From Acetobacter sp. DsW_063 (GTDB taxonomy: Bacteria; Pseudomonadota; Alphaproteobacteria; Acetobacterales; Acetobacteraceae): a stretch of DNA of 63,083 nt. Below the pieces are notes generated by a model that was given only the letters and a program-made list of their open reading frames with translations, made no database searches and was not told the DNA's origin. The DNA is taken from positions 1-63,083 of the forward strand of contig NZ_JOPL01000091.1 of assembly GCF_002153745.1 (NCBI RefSeq), in the 5' to 3' direction. Positions 17,363 to 26,785 of this stretch are shown piece after piece. The first letter of the stretch is position 1. Each line of letters starts with the position of its first letter. A program made the position numbers and the translations under genes.

Positions 17363-18457
17363 ATGAGAAGCGCATCGCGGGAGACACGCGTGAAATATGA
17401 CGCCGGGCGCATGCCCGACACCTTGACGGCGGTCGCGCGCGCCGCGCTTCTCGGGAGCGCGCTGGGGTTTGCGCAACTCGTCGCTTGCGGCGCAGCACGC
17501 GCTGACGAGCGACCCACGTCGCAAACGCCGTCCAGCGGCACGGGAGCGTCGACCGAAACTACCACACCGAGCGCTACGGCGCATGTGGCTTCGTCAGGAT
17601 CCACGTCGCCTGCTCCAGAGTCCCCGGCCACCGCGACGCCCGCTCCGGCTCCTTTGCCCGCGGCGCCCTCGACCGCCGCAGTTTCTCCTGCACCTGGTGC
17701 CTCTTCCGCTGTTGCGGCGCAACCTGCGCGGGACATCGCGACAGGGGATGACCCGGAGCAGCATCGCGATATACCGCCTCAGCCAACCTTGGCGGTTTCG
17801 AATGGTGGCGCCGGAAGTCAGGCCCCTGCCGTCGAGCTTGCTCAACTTCGACTGGGCAGGCTGATCGATAGAGAGTTGAGGGGGGCCGATCACAGTCAAC
17901 TCGGCCGGATTGTCGACGTTCTTGTGGGAACGGATGGCAAGGTGGCGGCTGTGGTGGCGGATATTGGCGGGTTTATGGGCGTTGGGAACCGGCGTGTCGC
18001 GATTGCGTGGTCGCTTCTCGCTCTGGATCACGCGGACCCGAAAGGCGCTGTCGTCGCAATGGCGTCCTCTTCGGCGGTCAGATCCGCGCCGGAGTTCAAT
18101 CCTGACGCCGAACAGGTTCAGGTTGTGAACGGCCCGCGCGTCGCGCCGGCTCAAGACTCTACGTCAGCCCCTGATGGTCATGACGGAGATGCAAAAAAGG
18201 CTGCTGAGCATCAGGGACCGGTTGTCGATGTATCGCTAGCGCCGGTGGCGTCTGCGCCGGCGGGCTCCACGCCAGCAACGGGGGCGAGTGCTCCTCCGAC
18301 TGCTACTTCTGTCGTTCAGCCGGAACAGCCTTCAGCAGGAACGCCAGCAACCTCTTCCAGCGGCGACGCGTCTGGATCTGGCGGGCCGTCGCCTTCGGAG
18401 GGCGCGCGGGACAACGCGACGAGACGCGGCGGCTCTCCGCACGCGAACGCGAAGTAG
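17363..18457 (+). CDS. secreted PRC-barrel domain protein with Ala/Pro/Ser-rich flanks
   Basis: A 364-aa predicted exported protein; the start is 17363 or the ATG at 17411. The signal peptide is around LLGSALGFAQLVACGAARA. About residues 50-150 are a low-complexity Ala/Pro/Thr/Ser region. A single PRC-barrel-like domain spans about 160-240 (LGRLIDRELRGADHSQLGRI, VDVLVGTDGKVAAVVADIGG, RRVAIAWSLL). A second Ala/Pro/Ser-rich tail runs to the end. PRC barrels bind RNA, proteins or metals; the role here is unknown. Repeat-rich composition makes boundaries outside the barrel uninformative. Confidence 0.75.
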   Translation: MRSASRETRVKYDAGRMPDTLTAVARAALLGSALGFAQLVACGAARADERPTSQTPSSGTGASTETTTPSATAHVASSGSTSPAPESPATATPAPAPLPAAPSTAAVSPAPGASSAVAAQPARDIATGDDPEQHRDIPPQPTLAVSNGGAGSQAPAVELAQLRLGRLIDRELRGADHSQLGRIVDVLVGTDGKVAAVVADIGGFMGVGNRRVAIAWSLLALDHADPKGAVVAMASSSAVRSAPEFNPDAEQVQVVNGPRVAPAQDSTSAPDGHDGDAKKAAEHQGPVVDVSLAPVASAPAGSTPATGASAPPTATSVVQPEQPSAGTPATSSSGDASGSGGPSPSEGARDNATRRGGSPHANAK

Positions 18458-18544
18458 GTTCTGCGTGTGCGATAAGGGCTGGTACGCCGCCAGGATCACT
18501 TTTACGACGTCTGTCTTCTCCTGGAGTTCGGAGAGGCGCGCCCC

Positions 18545-19840
18545 GTGCTGAAGAGGCTGCCTCTCAACAGCGCCTGGGGGTTGGACGGCGTCAGTTTTTT
18601 CGTCGCCAATCTTCAGGCGGCGTTCGGGCCCTTCGTCTCGGTGTACCTGACGGGCGAGCACTGGACGCAGGGCGAAATTGGCGTTGCGCTTAGTATTGGC
18701 ACGATCACCGCGATGGTCAGTCAGGTGCCTGCGGGCGCGCTGGTGGATTCACTCGTCAACAAGCAGCGTGTGGCGACGTGGTCGATCGCCGCCATCATCG
18801 CTTCCTGTCTGATTATGGCTCTGGCGCCGCTACGGCTTCCGGTCGCGGTGGCTGAGGTTCTGCATGGGCTGGCCAGTTGCACGCTGAACCCGGCCATCAG
18901 CGCGATCACGCTCGGCGTCGTGGCCACATATATAGCGAAAAATCCCGACAAGGCGATGGGTGCTCTCGGGGCGCGGTTTGGCCGCAACGCCAGTTTCGCC
19001 GCCGTCGGCAACGCCTTGTCCGCCGGGCTGATGGGGGCGGCCGGTTATTTCGTGTCGGCGCGGGCAACGTTCTTTCTGGGCGCTGCGATGGCTGCTCCGG
19101 GCATTCTGGCGCTCCGCATGATCGAGCCGCCCCGGATCGCTCCGTCCGAGAACGTTGCGGCGCTCGCGGAAGGCGAGCCGCCGCAACGCGCACGTGGCGC
19201 GTCGTTGATGAAGCTGCTGCGGGAACCCGGTTTGTTCGCTTTCGCGCTGTGTGTCGTTTTTTTTCATCTGTCCAGCGCGGCCATGCTGTCGCTGGCGGCA
19301 GGGCAAGTGACGCAGCAGGCCGGGCGTTCTGCGGAACTCGTGATCGCAGCGTGTATTCTGGCGCCGCAGTTGCTGGGTGCGGCGCTGTCGCCATGGATCG
19401 GCCGCTGGGCTGAAACTATTGGCAGACGTCCGATCATGGTCGTCACTTTTGCTGCGTTGCCCCTGCGTGGTGCGCTATTGAGCATCACCACAAATCCTTG
19501 GGCAGTCGTGCCCATCCAGATGCTCGACGGTATCAGTTCGGCCGCGTTCGGGGTGATGTTGCCGCTGGTCGCCGCCGATCTGACTCGCAGGAGCGGTCAC
19601 TTCAACCTCTGTATGGGATTGCTCGGGTTGGCCATGGGGCTGGGGGCGAGTTTCAGCACGACCCTTGCTGGGCTTGTGGCGGATCGTTCCTTGCCGGAAG
19701 CTTTCCTTTTGCTCGCCGGGGCCGGCTTCGTCTGTGTGCTTCTTGCTGCTCTGCTGATGGGCGAGACAAAGTTAAAGACATCCGAAAAGGATGCGGATGT
19801 GTCCGATCAACAAGGCGGGCGGGTTTCAGAATCACTCTGA
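18545..19840 (+). CDS. MFS transporter
   Basis: Major facilitator of 431 aa with about 12 hydrophobic segments and a GTG start (GGAGAGG 11 nt upstream). An MFS-type loop is visible in the first half (VPAGALVDSLVNKQRVATW) and again in the second (LSPWIGRWAETIGRRPIMV, the canonical A-loop). A central hydrophilic loop around residue 215 (EPPRIAPSENVAALAEGEPP) divides the two halves. The start region LNSAWGLDGVSFFVANLQAA resembles MFS proteins of proteobacteria with unknown substrates. It follows the PRC-barrel gene by 87 bp; cotranscription is possible. Confidence 0.85.
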   Translation: MLKRLPLNSAWGLDGVSFFVANLQAAFGPFVSVYLTGEHWTQGEIGVALSIGTITAMVSQVPAGALVDSLVNKQRVATWSIAAIIASCLIMALAPLRLPVAVAEVLHGLASCTLNPAISAITLGVVATYIAKNPDKAMGALGARFGRNASFAAVGNALSAGLMGAAGYFVSARATFFLGAAMAAPGILALRMIEPPRIAPSENVAALAEGEPPQRARGASLMKLLREPGLFAFALCVVFFHLSSAAMLSLAAGQVTQQAGRSAELVIAACILAPQLLGAALSPWIGRWAETIGRRPIMVVTFAALPLRGALLSITTNPWAVVPIQMLDGISSAAFGVMLPLVAADLTRRSGHFNLCMGLLGLAMGLGASFSTTLAGLVADRSLPEAFLLLAGAGFVCVLLAALLMGETKLKTSEKDADVSDQQGGRVSESL

Positions 19841-20224
19841 CGCCAGCCTTTGTTGTCCTGCGTTCGTGTCCGTGGCGATAACCTTACTGCGGCTTGAAAA
19901 TCACACAGGTCTCAAAAAAGCGATGATCTCTGCGGTGGCTAGGTGATCCAACTTTGCCTGGACAGGTGATGGGCGAAGCTCGTGTATAGCAGAAATGGGG
20001 CGCTATCATTTCGAAAAAAATATTTTTCAGTCTTTAGGTATTTGATTTTGATTCGAAAGGATGCCGTCTGCGAGCCATCCTGATTTGTCGCCGCTTGTGA
20101 ATGAAGAAACACGAAAATCGCATCCTCAACACAATGCAACTACGCAATCAGTATTGCGTTTGCGCTTCACCGGAGAGCGAGAACGTTCGCTATCCGTTAC
20201 TCAAATCCCGATGGGATACCTGCA
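19841..20224. other. intergenic region, locally AT-rich
   Basis: A 384-bp stretch before the DUF3309 mini-gene. It contains an AT-rich block near 20010-20055 that could hold a promoter. I saw no coding frame or clear terminator. Confidence 0.4.
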
Positions 20225-20380
20225 ATGTTAGGCACCATACTTATTATCGTGATTTTGCTCGTACTGGTCGGCGCGCTTCCGTCGTGGCCATACAGTTCGG
20301 GCTGGGGATACTACCCTTCGGGCACACTGGGCACGATCCTGATCATTGTGGTCATTCTGATTTTGCTTGGGCGATTGTAG
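20225..20380 (+). CDS. DUF3309-family small membrane protein
   Basis: A 51-aa protein with start context GGGATACCTGCA-ATG. It has two hydrophobic segments: MLGTILIIVILLVLVGALP at the N-terminus and TLGTILIIVVILILLGRL at the C-terminus. They are joined by a Trp/Tyr/Gly/Ser linker (SWPYSSGWGYYPSG). This is the DUF3309 pattern, found in many Alphaproteobacteria, often near stress or envelope genes; no function is established. The two hydrophobic halves share the LGTILII core, suggesting an internal duplication. Confidence 0.85.
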   Translation: MLGTILIIVILLVLVGALPSWPYSSGWGYYPSGTLGTILIIVVILILLGRL

Positions 20381-20470
20381 TCGCCAGGACCGTTTGGGCG
20401 CGGGTTTGTTTGCAGCTGTAGCTATGTGCAAACAAACCTGCGTGTCCTGCGCAGGAGTTTTTGGTCTCGA

Positions 20471-21511
20471 TTATTTGTCGAGCCAGTAGGGAACCGGAAG
20501 ATTCTTCGCGCGCAGGAACTCCGGGTTAAAGAGTTTCGACTGATACCGCGCGCCGCCGTCGCACAGGATTGTCACGATCCGATGCCCCGGACCGAGCCGT
20601 CGCGCCACGCGTATGGCTGCGGCGACGTTGATTCCCGATGAGCCGCCGACAGAAAGCCCTTCGTTGATCAGCAAACTGTAGACCTGTTCCAGCGCATCCG
20701 GGTCGCCGATGCGCTCTGCGTCGTCGATCGGCGCCTTTTCGAGGTTGGCTGTGACTCTCGACTGGCCGATGCCTTCGGTTATGGAAGAGCCGCTAACGGA
20801 CAGGTCGTTTGACTTGATCCAGCCGAACAGGCCCGAGCCTTCCGGATCAGCGAGTACGATCTGTGGGCGGGACACGCCAGCGGCTTTTGCTGCGTCGTCG
20901 AGTCCGAGTGCGACCCCCGCCAGAGTGCCTCCGGTCCCGCAAGCGCAGGTAAAGGCGTCCACATGGCCGCCGGTCTGCCTCCATATTTCCTGCGCTGTCG
21001 TGTGACGGTGACCTTCCCGGTTGGCGACGTTGTCGAACTGGTTGGCCCAGAGATATCCGCCTTCCTCCGCGATGCGCCGGGAGACATGGACGTAGTTGCC
21101 GGGATCCTTGAACGGTTTGGCGGGAACAAGCCGGAGATCTGCGCCGATCATGCGCAGAAAGTCGATCTTCTCCTGACTCTGGGTCTCGGGCATCACGATG
21201 ATGCTCTTGTAACCCCGTGCATTGGCGACGAGGGTCAACCCGATGCCCGTGTTGCCAGCCGTGCCCTCGACGATCGTGCCGCCGGGAGGCAGAACGCCAC
21301 GAGCTTCGGCGTCGTTAATGATGGCGAGCGCCGCCCGGTCTTTCACCGACCCGCCGGGGTTCATAAACTCGGCCTTGCCAAAGATATCGCACCCGGTCTC
21401 TTCGGAGGCCCGAGTCAGACGGATCAGGGGCGTGCCGCCGATCGACCCGAGCATGTCCCGTGACGGGGCGGCCCAGCCGTAATGTGAGGTCGGGGAGAGG
21501 TCCGTGGTCAT
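20471..21511 (-). CDS. cysK: cysteine synthase A-type PLP enzyme
   Basis: O-acetylserine sulfhydrylase fold, 346 aa, SD AAAGGCGG. The PLP lysine is in NPGGSVKDRAAL. The substrate loop is GTAGNTGIG, a variant of the usual T-S-G-N-T-G, and the phosphate loop is CGTGGTLAG. Ser of the C-terminal GGSSGINVAAA contacts the cofactor ring. The length and the GTAGNT loop match a subgroup annotated as cysteine synthase A in Alphaproteobacteria. It could equally be a cystathionine beta-synthase-like or O-phosphoserine-using variant. It stands alone, convergent with DUF3309. Confidence 0.88.
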   Translation of the reverse strand: MTTDLSPTSHYGWAAPSRDMLGSIGGTPLIRLTRASEETGCDIFGKAEFMNPGGSVKDRAALAIINDAEARGVLPPGGTIVEGTAGNTGIGLTLVANARGYKSIIVMPETQSQEKIDFLRMIGADLRLVPAKPFKDPGNYVHVSRRIAEEGGYLWANQFDNVANREGHRHTTAQEIWRQTGGHVDAFTCACGTGGTLAGVALGLDDAAKAAGVSRPQIVLADPEGSGLFGWIKSNDLSVSGSSITEGIGQSRVTANLEKAPIDDAERIGDPDALEQVYSLLINEGLSVGGSSGINVAAAIRVARRLGPGHRIVTILCDGGARYQSKLFNPEFLRAKNLPVPYWLDK

Positions 21512-21728
21512 CGGGGGCCGCCTTTCGTCAATTTCTTCTTTTCCGGCTAGCGCGAGCGGCGACGGCGCGCAATGCAGAACGGGGGCGTTTGCAAGGCTGG
21601 CGCCTGTTTCGTGCCGACGTTCGCTGCGATAGGTTGCGTGATGTCCTGCACGCGCTTACATGCGCGGCGTCTCGTTCCGCGTCGTGTCAGGCAACGGGCG
21701 TGTTTGGGCGAGGAGTGAGGGACGAACC

Positions 21729-22136
21729 ATGATCGACAACATTTCCCCCGAAGCGACGTGGCAAGCCATGCAGGACCAGTCGGAGGCGCAACTCATCGAC
21801 GTGCGCACTCCGGCAGAATGGCACTTTGTAGGAGTGCCAAACGTGGCTGCGCTTGGTCGCCGCTTGTTCGCGATAAGCTGGCAGTTACCTGACGGGCGCC
21901 AGAACACGAACTTTGTTGAGGACTTGCGGGATGCAGGGATTGCCCCTGGCGCACCGTTATATTTCATCTGTCGGTCAGGCGCGCGCAGTTATGCTGCGGC
22001 CGCCGCGGCTGCGGCAGCGGGATTCGGGCCGGTGTTCAATGTCGCGGACGGGTTCGAAGGACCTCTGGATAACGAGCGTCACCGTGGCGCTATCGCCGGA
22101 TGGAAGGCTTCCGGCCTGCCGTGGGGACAGAACTGA
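21729..22136 (+). CDS. rhodanese-like domain protein
   Basis: Single-domain rhodanese of 135 aa from the ATG at 21729. It has the conserved LIDVRTPAEW early motif and the active-site loop ICRSGARS with the catalytic cysteine. An alanine run (AAAAAAAAGF) and the C-terminal WKASGLPWGQN follow. Such proteins carry sulfane sulfur as cysteine persulfide. The gene is divergent from cysK, which fits a role in sulfur metabolism, though this is inference. Confidence 0.92.
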   Translation: MIDNISPEATWQAMQDQSEAQLIDVRTPAEWHFVGVPNVAALGRRLFAISWQLPDGRQNTNFVEDLRDAGIAPGAPLYFICRSGARSYAAAAAAAAAGFGPVFNVADGFEGPLDNERHRGAIAGWKASGLPWGQN

Positions 22137-22666
22137 GGTCCACGTCAGGCGCTGCCTGACGAAATATCGCATTTTCACGGTCGCCGAGTTAGGCGGCGGC
22201 CAGTTCATCGTGAATTGAGCGCCCGTGAGACGGGTAGTCGAATTCATGAGTGATGATGGGATGCCGCATTTCTGAATGAAGCGGTGCGGCGTGCATTATA
22301 CGTGATGCGCCCCTTACGCTGCTGCCCGCCGGGCGCGACGTGAATCGCTGCTGATAGCAAAGCCAAGCATGCGGTGGCGGCCAAATTCGGTCTCATTTCG
22401 TTTTGTGCGATGAATCCGGACCTCGCTTGGGGCATGACCAAAGATGATGCCATCCACTCATGAGGCGAAAGCCTTCGGGATATAAGGCGTCATCTGGATA
22501 TCAAGCTAGAACACGTCATCGCCCACATGGATTATTGTGAACAGAAGGGGCGACGGTTGTTGTAGTTGTGAAATTGCAGCGCTTTACCTGCTTCGACTTC
22601 GGTAAAAGGCTCTGGGGCTTTAACTGTAAAGTCGAAGAGATGCTTCGAAGGGCGGGCCGCGTCGAA
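22137..22666. other. intergenic region with a hairpin
   Basis: A 530-bp non-coding stretch between convergent genes. A perfect GTCAGGC-GCT-GCCTGAC hairpin at 22144-22160 directly follows the rhodanese stop; it lacks a T-tail but may end transcription. No coding frame of the remaining sequence is convincing. Confidence 0.4.
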
Positions 22667-23566
22667 TTATTGGCCCGCGTCGGGTTCGGCGTCGGCGTCA
22701 TATCGAACCTGCAGAACCGCGCACCAATCGTAACGACTGTCGTAACTTTTGCCGTTTGAGTCGGTCAGCGCGCCATTCGCGTCGGTCGGCACGTGCGTGA
22801 GGGTGACGGCGTCGTCGATGTTGCCGCCGATGATGCTGATTTCGTGCCCGAACGGGGGAGCATTCTGCCCGGTCGCGACAACGAAGCCGCAGTGGGCGGG
22901 GAAACCTCTTGGCGTCGGAAGGTTGGAGAAGCGCACGTTGCGGCTGGCGCCACGCCCGACGCAGAGCAGATCCCCCAGCTTGGGGATGTAGTTCGCGGGG
23001 TCTTGCGCCTGCAACCCGCTCGATTGTCCTGAGGCGGCGGCGTTGATGTAAGTTGCGTGATTCGGGGAGTACGGGAACCGGTCGTTGGCGCCGGCGATGC
23101 GCATTACATAAGAGATGAACGCCGCCGACCATGCGTAGTGACCGTCATGGACGAAGTTGGTGAGGGCGCCGCTGGCGTCATGCTTGCCTGTCCAGGAGGC
23201 CTCGGTCTCGTCGGGGTCCTGTCCGATCCACCAGTATTCGCCGACACGCTGCCAAAGTCCCGGCGCGCGCTCAGGTTTCAGGCTGGGTTGATCCGGCTCG
23301 AGACGTTGCAACGGGTCATCGTCGTTGACTGGCATACCGAACAGGCGCCATTCGCGCAGAGCAATCGCTGCGACGTCCTGTCTGTTGAAGGGCACGAAGT
23401 TTCGGGTGGCGAAATCCGGCACGTGAGGATCGATAGCCAATTGCCCGGCTGCATTCCTGTACTGAGCGACCGGCGTAGGGGTGGGGGCGGTGCGAACTGA
23501 TGACTGGTTGGCGCATGCGGCCAAGCCAAGCGCAAGGGTCAAGCCGACTGGTCTTGTGAACTTCAT
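22667..23566 (-). CDS. DUF2272 domain lipoprotein
   Basis: A 299-aa exported protein with lipobox LALGLAACANQ (Cys about residue 18). The mature region has the DUF2272 features: VAAIALREWRLFG, then EYWWIGQD, then HYAWSAAFISYVMRIAG and RFPYSPNHATYIN. A second block, HCGFVVATG and ISIIGGNIDDAVTLTHV, completes the domain. The Cys/His-containing segments suggest an NlpC/P60-like peptidase fold, but no enzyme activity is proven for DUF2272. It probably anchors to the outer membrane. Transcribed alone. Confidence 0.88.
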   Translation of the reverse strand: MKFTRPVGLTLALGLAACANQSSVRTAPTPTPVAQYRNAAGQLAIDPHVPDFATRNFVPFNRQDVAAIALREWRLFGMPVNDDDPLQRLEPDQPSLKPERAPGLWQRVGEYWWIGQDPDETEASWTGKHDASGALTNFVHDGHYAWSAAFISYVMRIAGANDRFPYSPNHATYINAAASGQSSGLQAQDPANYIPKLGDLLCVGRGASRNVRFSNLPTPRGFPAHCGFVVATGQNAPPFGHEISIIGGNIDDAVTLTHVPTDANGALTDSNGKSYDSRYDWCAVLQVRYDADAEPDAGQ

Positions 23567-23764
23567 CTCGCTTCTTCATCCGCCCGGCTCTCGCCGCACG
23601 CTCCCGCGCCAGTTCAGGGCCTCGTCTCTCGAAACACAACGCCCAATAATCTGGTTCTACAGGCATGATCCTGGCTTCGAAAGGGTCTGCTCAACGGTCG
23701 GGGCGTGGGAGCGCGGGCCGTTGCCGGAATGCAACTTGGCCGTGCTCCCCCGCGGACGCTGCTT

Positions 23765-24868
23765 TTACTGACGCTCCTGCTCCGGGAAGAGGGAGTTGAG
23801 GCCATCTGCGCTCGCTGCACACAGGCCGCGTTCGGTGATGAGGCCGGTCACGAGGCGGGCTGGCGTCACGTCGAACGCGGGGTTGGCGGCGTTGACGCCT
23901 GACGGCGTGACGCGAACTGACTCGATGCGACCGTCGCTGGTTTGTCCGGTCACTGTGGTCACTTCGGATGCCGCCCGCTCCTCAATGGGAATGTCGCGGA
24001 TTCCGTCAGCTACGCGCCAGTCGATCGTCGTGGACGGGAGCGCGACCCAGAATGGAACGTTATTGTCTTTTGCCGCCAACGCCTTGAGATATGTGCCGAT
24101 CTTGTTGGCGACGTCGCCGCGCGACGTGACGCGGTCGGTGCCGACAATGACAATGTCCACCTGGCCATGTTGCATGAAGTGTCCGCCCGCATTGTCCACG
24201 ATCACCGTGTGCGGCACACCATGGCTTGCCAGCTCCCAGGCGGTCAGAGCCGCGCCCTGATTGCGGGGACGTGTTTCGTCGACCCAGACGTGCACGTCAT
24301 AACCCGCGTCGTGCGCCATATATATAGGCGCCAGAGCTGTCCCCCAGTCGACGGTCGCGATCCAGCCTGCGTTACAGTGGGTCAGGATGTTGATCTTTTC
24401 GCCGGGTGCTTTCCGTTTTGCGATTTCCTCCAACAGTCCCAGCCCGTGCCGTCCGATTGACTCGTTCTGGGCGGCGTCTTCGTCGCAGATGCGTCCTGCC
24501 TCTGCGTAGGCGACCGCCAGTCGATCCTCCGGTGAAACAGGGCGGAGTTTCGCAAGCATGCGCTCGATCGCCCAGCGCAGGTTGATGGCTGTGGGCCGTG
24601 TTTCCGCGAGCATGGCGGCATTCTGTTCGAGAGATTCGTTGCTTGCGTCGCCCCTGAGCGCGAGCGCAAGCCCATAGGCGGCGACGGCGCCGATGAGCGG
24701 TGCGCCGCGCACCTGCATGGTGACGATGGCCTGGGCGACTGCCTCGACCGTCTCGAGTTTCAGGGTGACTATCGAAAAAGGTAGTTTGGTCTGGTCGAAA
24801 ATACGAACTGAGCGTCCGTCTGTACTGTCGACCCATACGCTTCGATAGGCGGCGCCGTTAATCTTCAT
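23765..24868 (-). CDS. mtnA: S-methyl-5-thioribose-1-phosphate isomerase
   Basis: Converts 5-methylthioribose-1-phosphate to the ribulose form in methionine salvage. 367 aa from the ATG at 24868 (AGGA about 10 nt upstream); longer readings are not supported. It has the MtnA motifs VRGAPLIGAVAAYG, ILTHCNAGWIATVDWGTALA (catalytic Cys) and the Asp-containing VGTDRVTSRGDVANKIGTY. The C-terminus VTGLITERGLCAAS is typical. No mtnP or other salvage genes are next to it, so those steps must be elsewhere. Confidence 0.95.
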   Translation of the reverse strand: MKINGAAYRSVWVDSTDGRSVRIFDQTKLPFSIVTLKLETVEAVAQAIVTMQVRGAPLIGAVAAYGLALALRGDASNESLEQNAAMLAETRPTAINLRWAIERMLAKLRPVSPEDRLAVAYAEAGRICDEDAAQNESIGRHGLGLLEEIAKRKAPGEKINILTHCNAGWIATVDWGTALAPIYMAHDAGYDVHVWVDETRPRNQGAALTAWELASHGVPHTVIVDNAGGHFMQHGQVDIVIVGTDRVTSRGDVANKIGTYLKALAAKDNNVPFWVALPSTTIDWRVADGIRDIPIEERAASEVTTVTGQTSDGRIESVRVTPSGVNAANPAFDVTPARLVTGLITERGLCAASADGLNSLFPEQERQ

Positions 24869-25403
24869 GTGCTGATGTCCTGTCGGAAACGGTTTATTGA
24901 CGGACGATTTAGCGGATAGCGCGCGAAATCGCCAACGAAGTCTTTTCGATTTTCGGGTTGTTTGGCGGACGTGCACGTCGTGCGATGGTGGGGGCTCGCT
25001 TAGGCTGTGGCGTAAATTATTATTCAGCAATGAACGCAACCCTGAAGGGCGATCGACGCATCGTTTGCGGCGGCGACATTTTTTTGAAATGTAAATATTC
25101 AAATTTATTAAGAAATAAAAGTAAATTTTTTCATTCCTGGGCCGGGTGTGGGTTGCGCGGACTATGCCGTTGGCGACGAAAAAATCGAGTTTCAGAGGTC
25201 GAATATTGATATTGCAAATAAGAATGTAAATCTATATTGAGTGCGGTTAGAGAGACGTGGTCTCTGTGTTCTTTCCGGGACGCCGCCGCCGAAAAATGCT
25301 CAGGCGCACCGGGCGATGATGGATACTGCGTTGGAAATGTATCGCGTGGGCCGGTTGATTTTGAACTCGCCGCACGTCATGCGATTTGAAAGGTAACCGG
25401 AAG
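24869..25403. other. AT-rich intergenic region upstream of the H1-like gene
   Basis: A 535-bp gap. The segment 25078-25140 and again 25195-25240 is strongly AT-rich with A/T runs, unlike the GC-rich flanks, so it is the likely promoter region of the H1-like gene. No coding frame is supported. Confidence 0.4.
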
Positions 25404-25943
25404 ATGGCAAGAAAATCAGCTAAAGATACAGCTCAGGCGGCTTTGGCCCTGTCCAAGCTTGTTTCTGCAAATACCACCACGAAAAAAGCTGCGCCTGCGT
25501 CCAAGACCCGCGCGAAGGTTGCGTCCAGCAAAACAAAAGTCGCCGAGCCAGCGCCTGCTGCTAAAACGGCTCGTAAGCCGCGTGTGGTTGCTGAAGTTAA
25601 GGCCGCGCCCGCTCCGAAGCGTCGCGTTGCAGCTAAGGTGGCGGTTGAAGCGCCCGCTCCGAAGAGGGGTCGCGCTGCCGCTCCTGCTGCTGAGACGAAG
25701 GTAAAGGCAACTCGCGCAAAGCCTGTTGTGGCGGCAACAAAGGTCAAGGCCAAGCCCGTCGCGAAAGCTCCGGCTAAGGCGGTCTCGAAAGCAGTTGCGG
25801 CGAAGCCGTCGGCCCTTGATCGTCTGCGAGTTACGCAAGAGGCGCGTCGCCAGAAACGTATCACGCGTCTGGCAGCCGAGAAGGCCGCTGCGGCAGAAAC
25901 GCCGAAGCGTGGGGCGCGTGCGAAATTTGCTCGCGCTAAATAA
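25404..25943 (+). CDS. histone H1-like Lys/Ala/Pro-rich protein
   Basis: A 179-aa basic protein that starts MARKSAKDTAQAALALSKLV (SD AACCGGAAG before the ATG at 25404). It consists almost entirely of Ala, Lys, Pro, Val and Arg, with imperfect repeats such as KAAPASKTRAK, APAPKRRVAAK, APAPKRGRAAA and KVKAKPVAKAPAK. The last 45 residues are less repetitive (ALDRLRVTQEARRQKRITRL). The composition matches bacterial H1-like (AlgP/Hc1-type) DNA-binding proteins, so nucleoid binding is inferred. A terminator follows 77 bp after the stop. Confidence 0.75.
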   Translation: MARKSAKDTAQAALALSKLVSANTTTKKAAPASKTRAKVASSKTKVAEPAPAAKTARKPRVVAEVKAAPAPKRRVAAKVAVEAPAPKRGRAAAPAAETKVKATRAKPVVAATKVKAKPVAKAPAKAVSKAVAAKPSALDRLRVTQEARRQKRITRLAAEKAAAAETPKRGARAKFARAK

Positions 25944-26020
25944 AAACAGATCGAGGCAGAGGCTGATTTTCGTAAACGTGTTTCGTTTTGTGGCTTAGCC
26001 GATCTGATTGTGATTTTTAC

Positions 26021-26051
26021 ATCCGAACCTGTAAAAGGGTTCGGATTTTTT
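26021..26051 (+). terminator. Rho-independent terminator after the H1-like gene
   Basis: A 9-bp perfect stem, ATCCGAACC / GGTTCGGAT, with an 8-nt loop, followed by a T run. Confidence 0.85.
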
Positions 26052-26785
26052 TACTTATCAAGTGGCTAATGGGACCGTGAAAAAAGGGACTGCTTGGTGA
26101 TCGGGCTCTCCGTCGGAAGACCGAGGGAGGCGCTTCTTTGATGCGAGGCGATGATGATGCGAGATAGGCTGAGCCGTTGTGGAAGAGTTTTCCCTGGATC
26201 GCATTGATACGAGTTCTGATCCCGAACGTAACCTTCGGTCTCTACCGTCGTGTGCTGATTCGTCTGTATTGCGGCGGGCATGAATGGGAGTCGTGCGATC
26301 AAATGAGTGAATTTCGCCATGGCCTATGAGCGTTGCCGTAGCTTGCACAGAGTCAAAGATTTGTTTTCGAATTATAGGTCGACGTGCAAGCGAGGGGAGC
26401 TGTAGACTCCATTGACGCGCCACATTTGCCTCATGTGTTCGTAGAGTTTTCGACTCTAGGAAATTTGCGTTCCAATGTGATGATGCTCGGACGGTGACGG
26501 ATCAGTTTGCGGTGCGTGCTTTCGTGGTGAGATAAAAAGCGTATATCCACAGAGCTAATGTAGCTATGTGTCTCTGTCCTCATGGAGGAACGAGCTGGAG
26601 CTCTGACTTTGCCACACAAAGGGCGTATGCAGACGCGGCGAACTCGTCAGTTCGGAGCCACAACAGATTTTCTCCAATTTCGACGGGTGAGGTTTGGCAT
26701 GTTTCGAGCCGCGCAGCCACGCCACGGTCTTCGCGAACTCGGTGACACGTCGCTGTGATATGTTTTTTGAACGGATTCTTCTCGA
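26052..26785. other. intergenic region without recognised gene
   Basis: About 730 bp between the H1 terminator and the MFS gene stop. Short frames on the minus strand (26066-26423) lack a ribosome-binding site and any family resemblance; I call no gene here. Confidence 0.4.

Noticed and set aside
26058..26423. Minus-strand frame of 121 codons after the H1-like gene
   Set aside because: No ribosome-binding site and no family motif.
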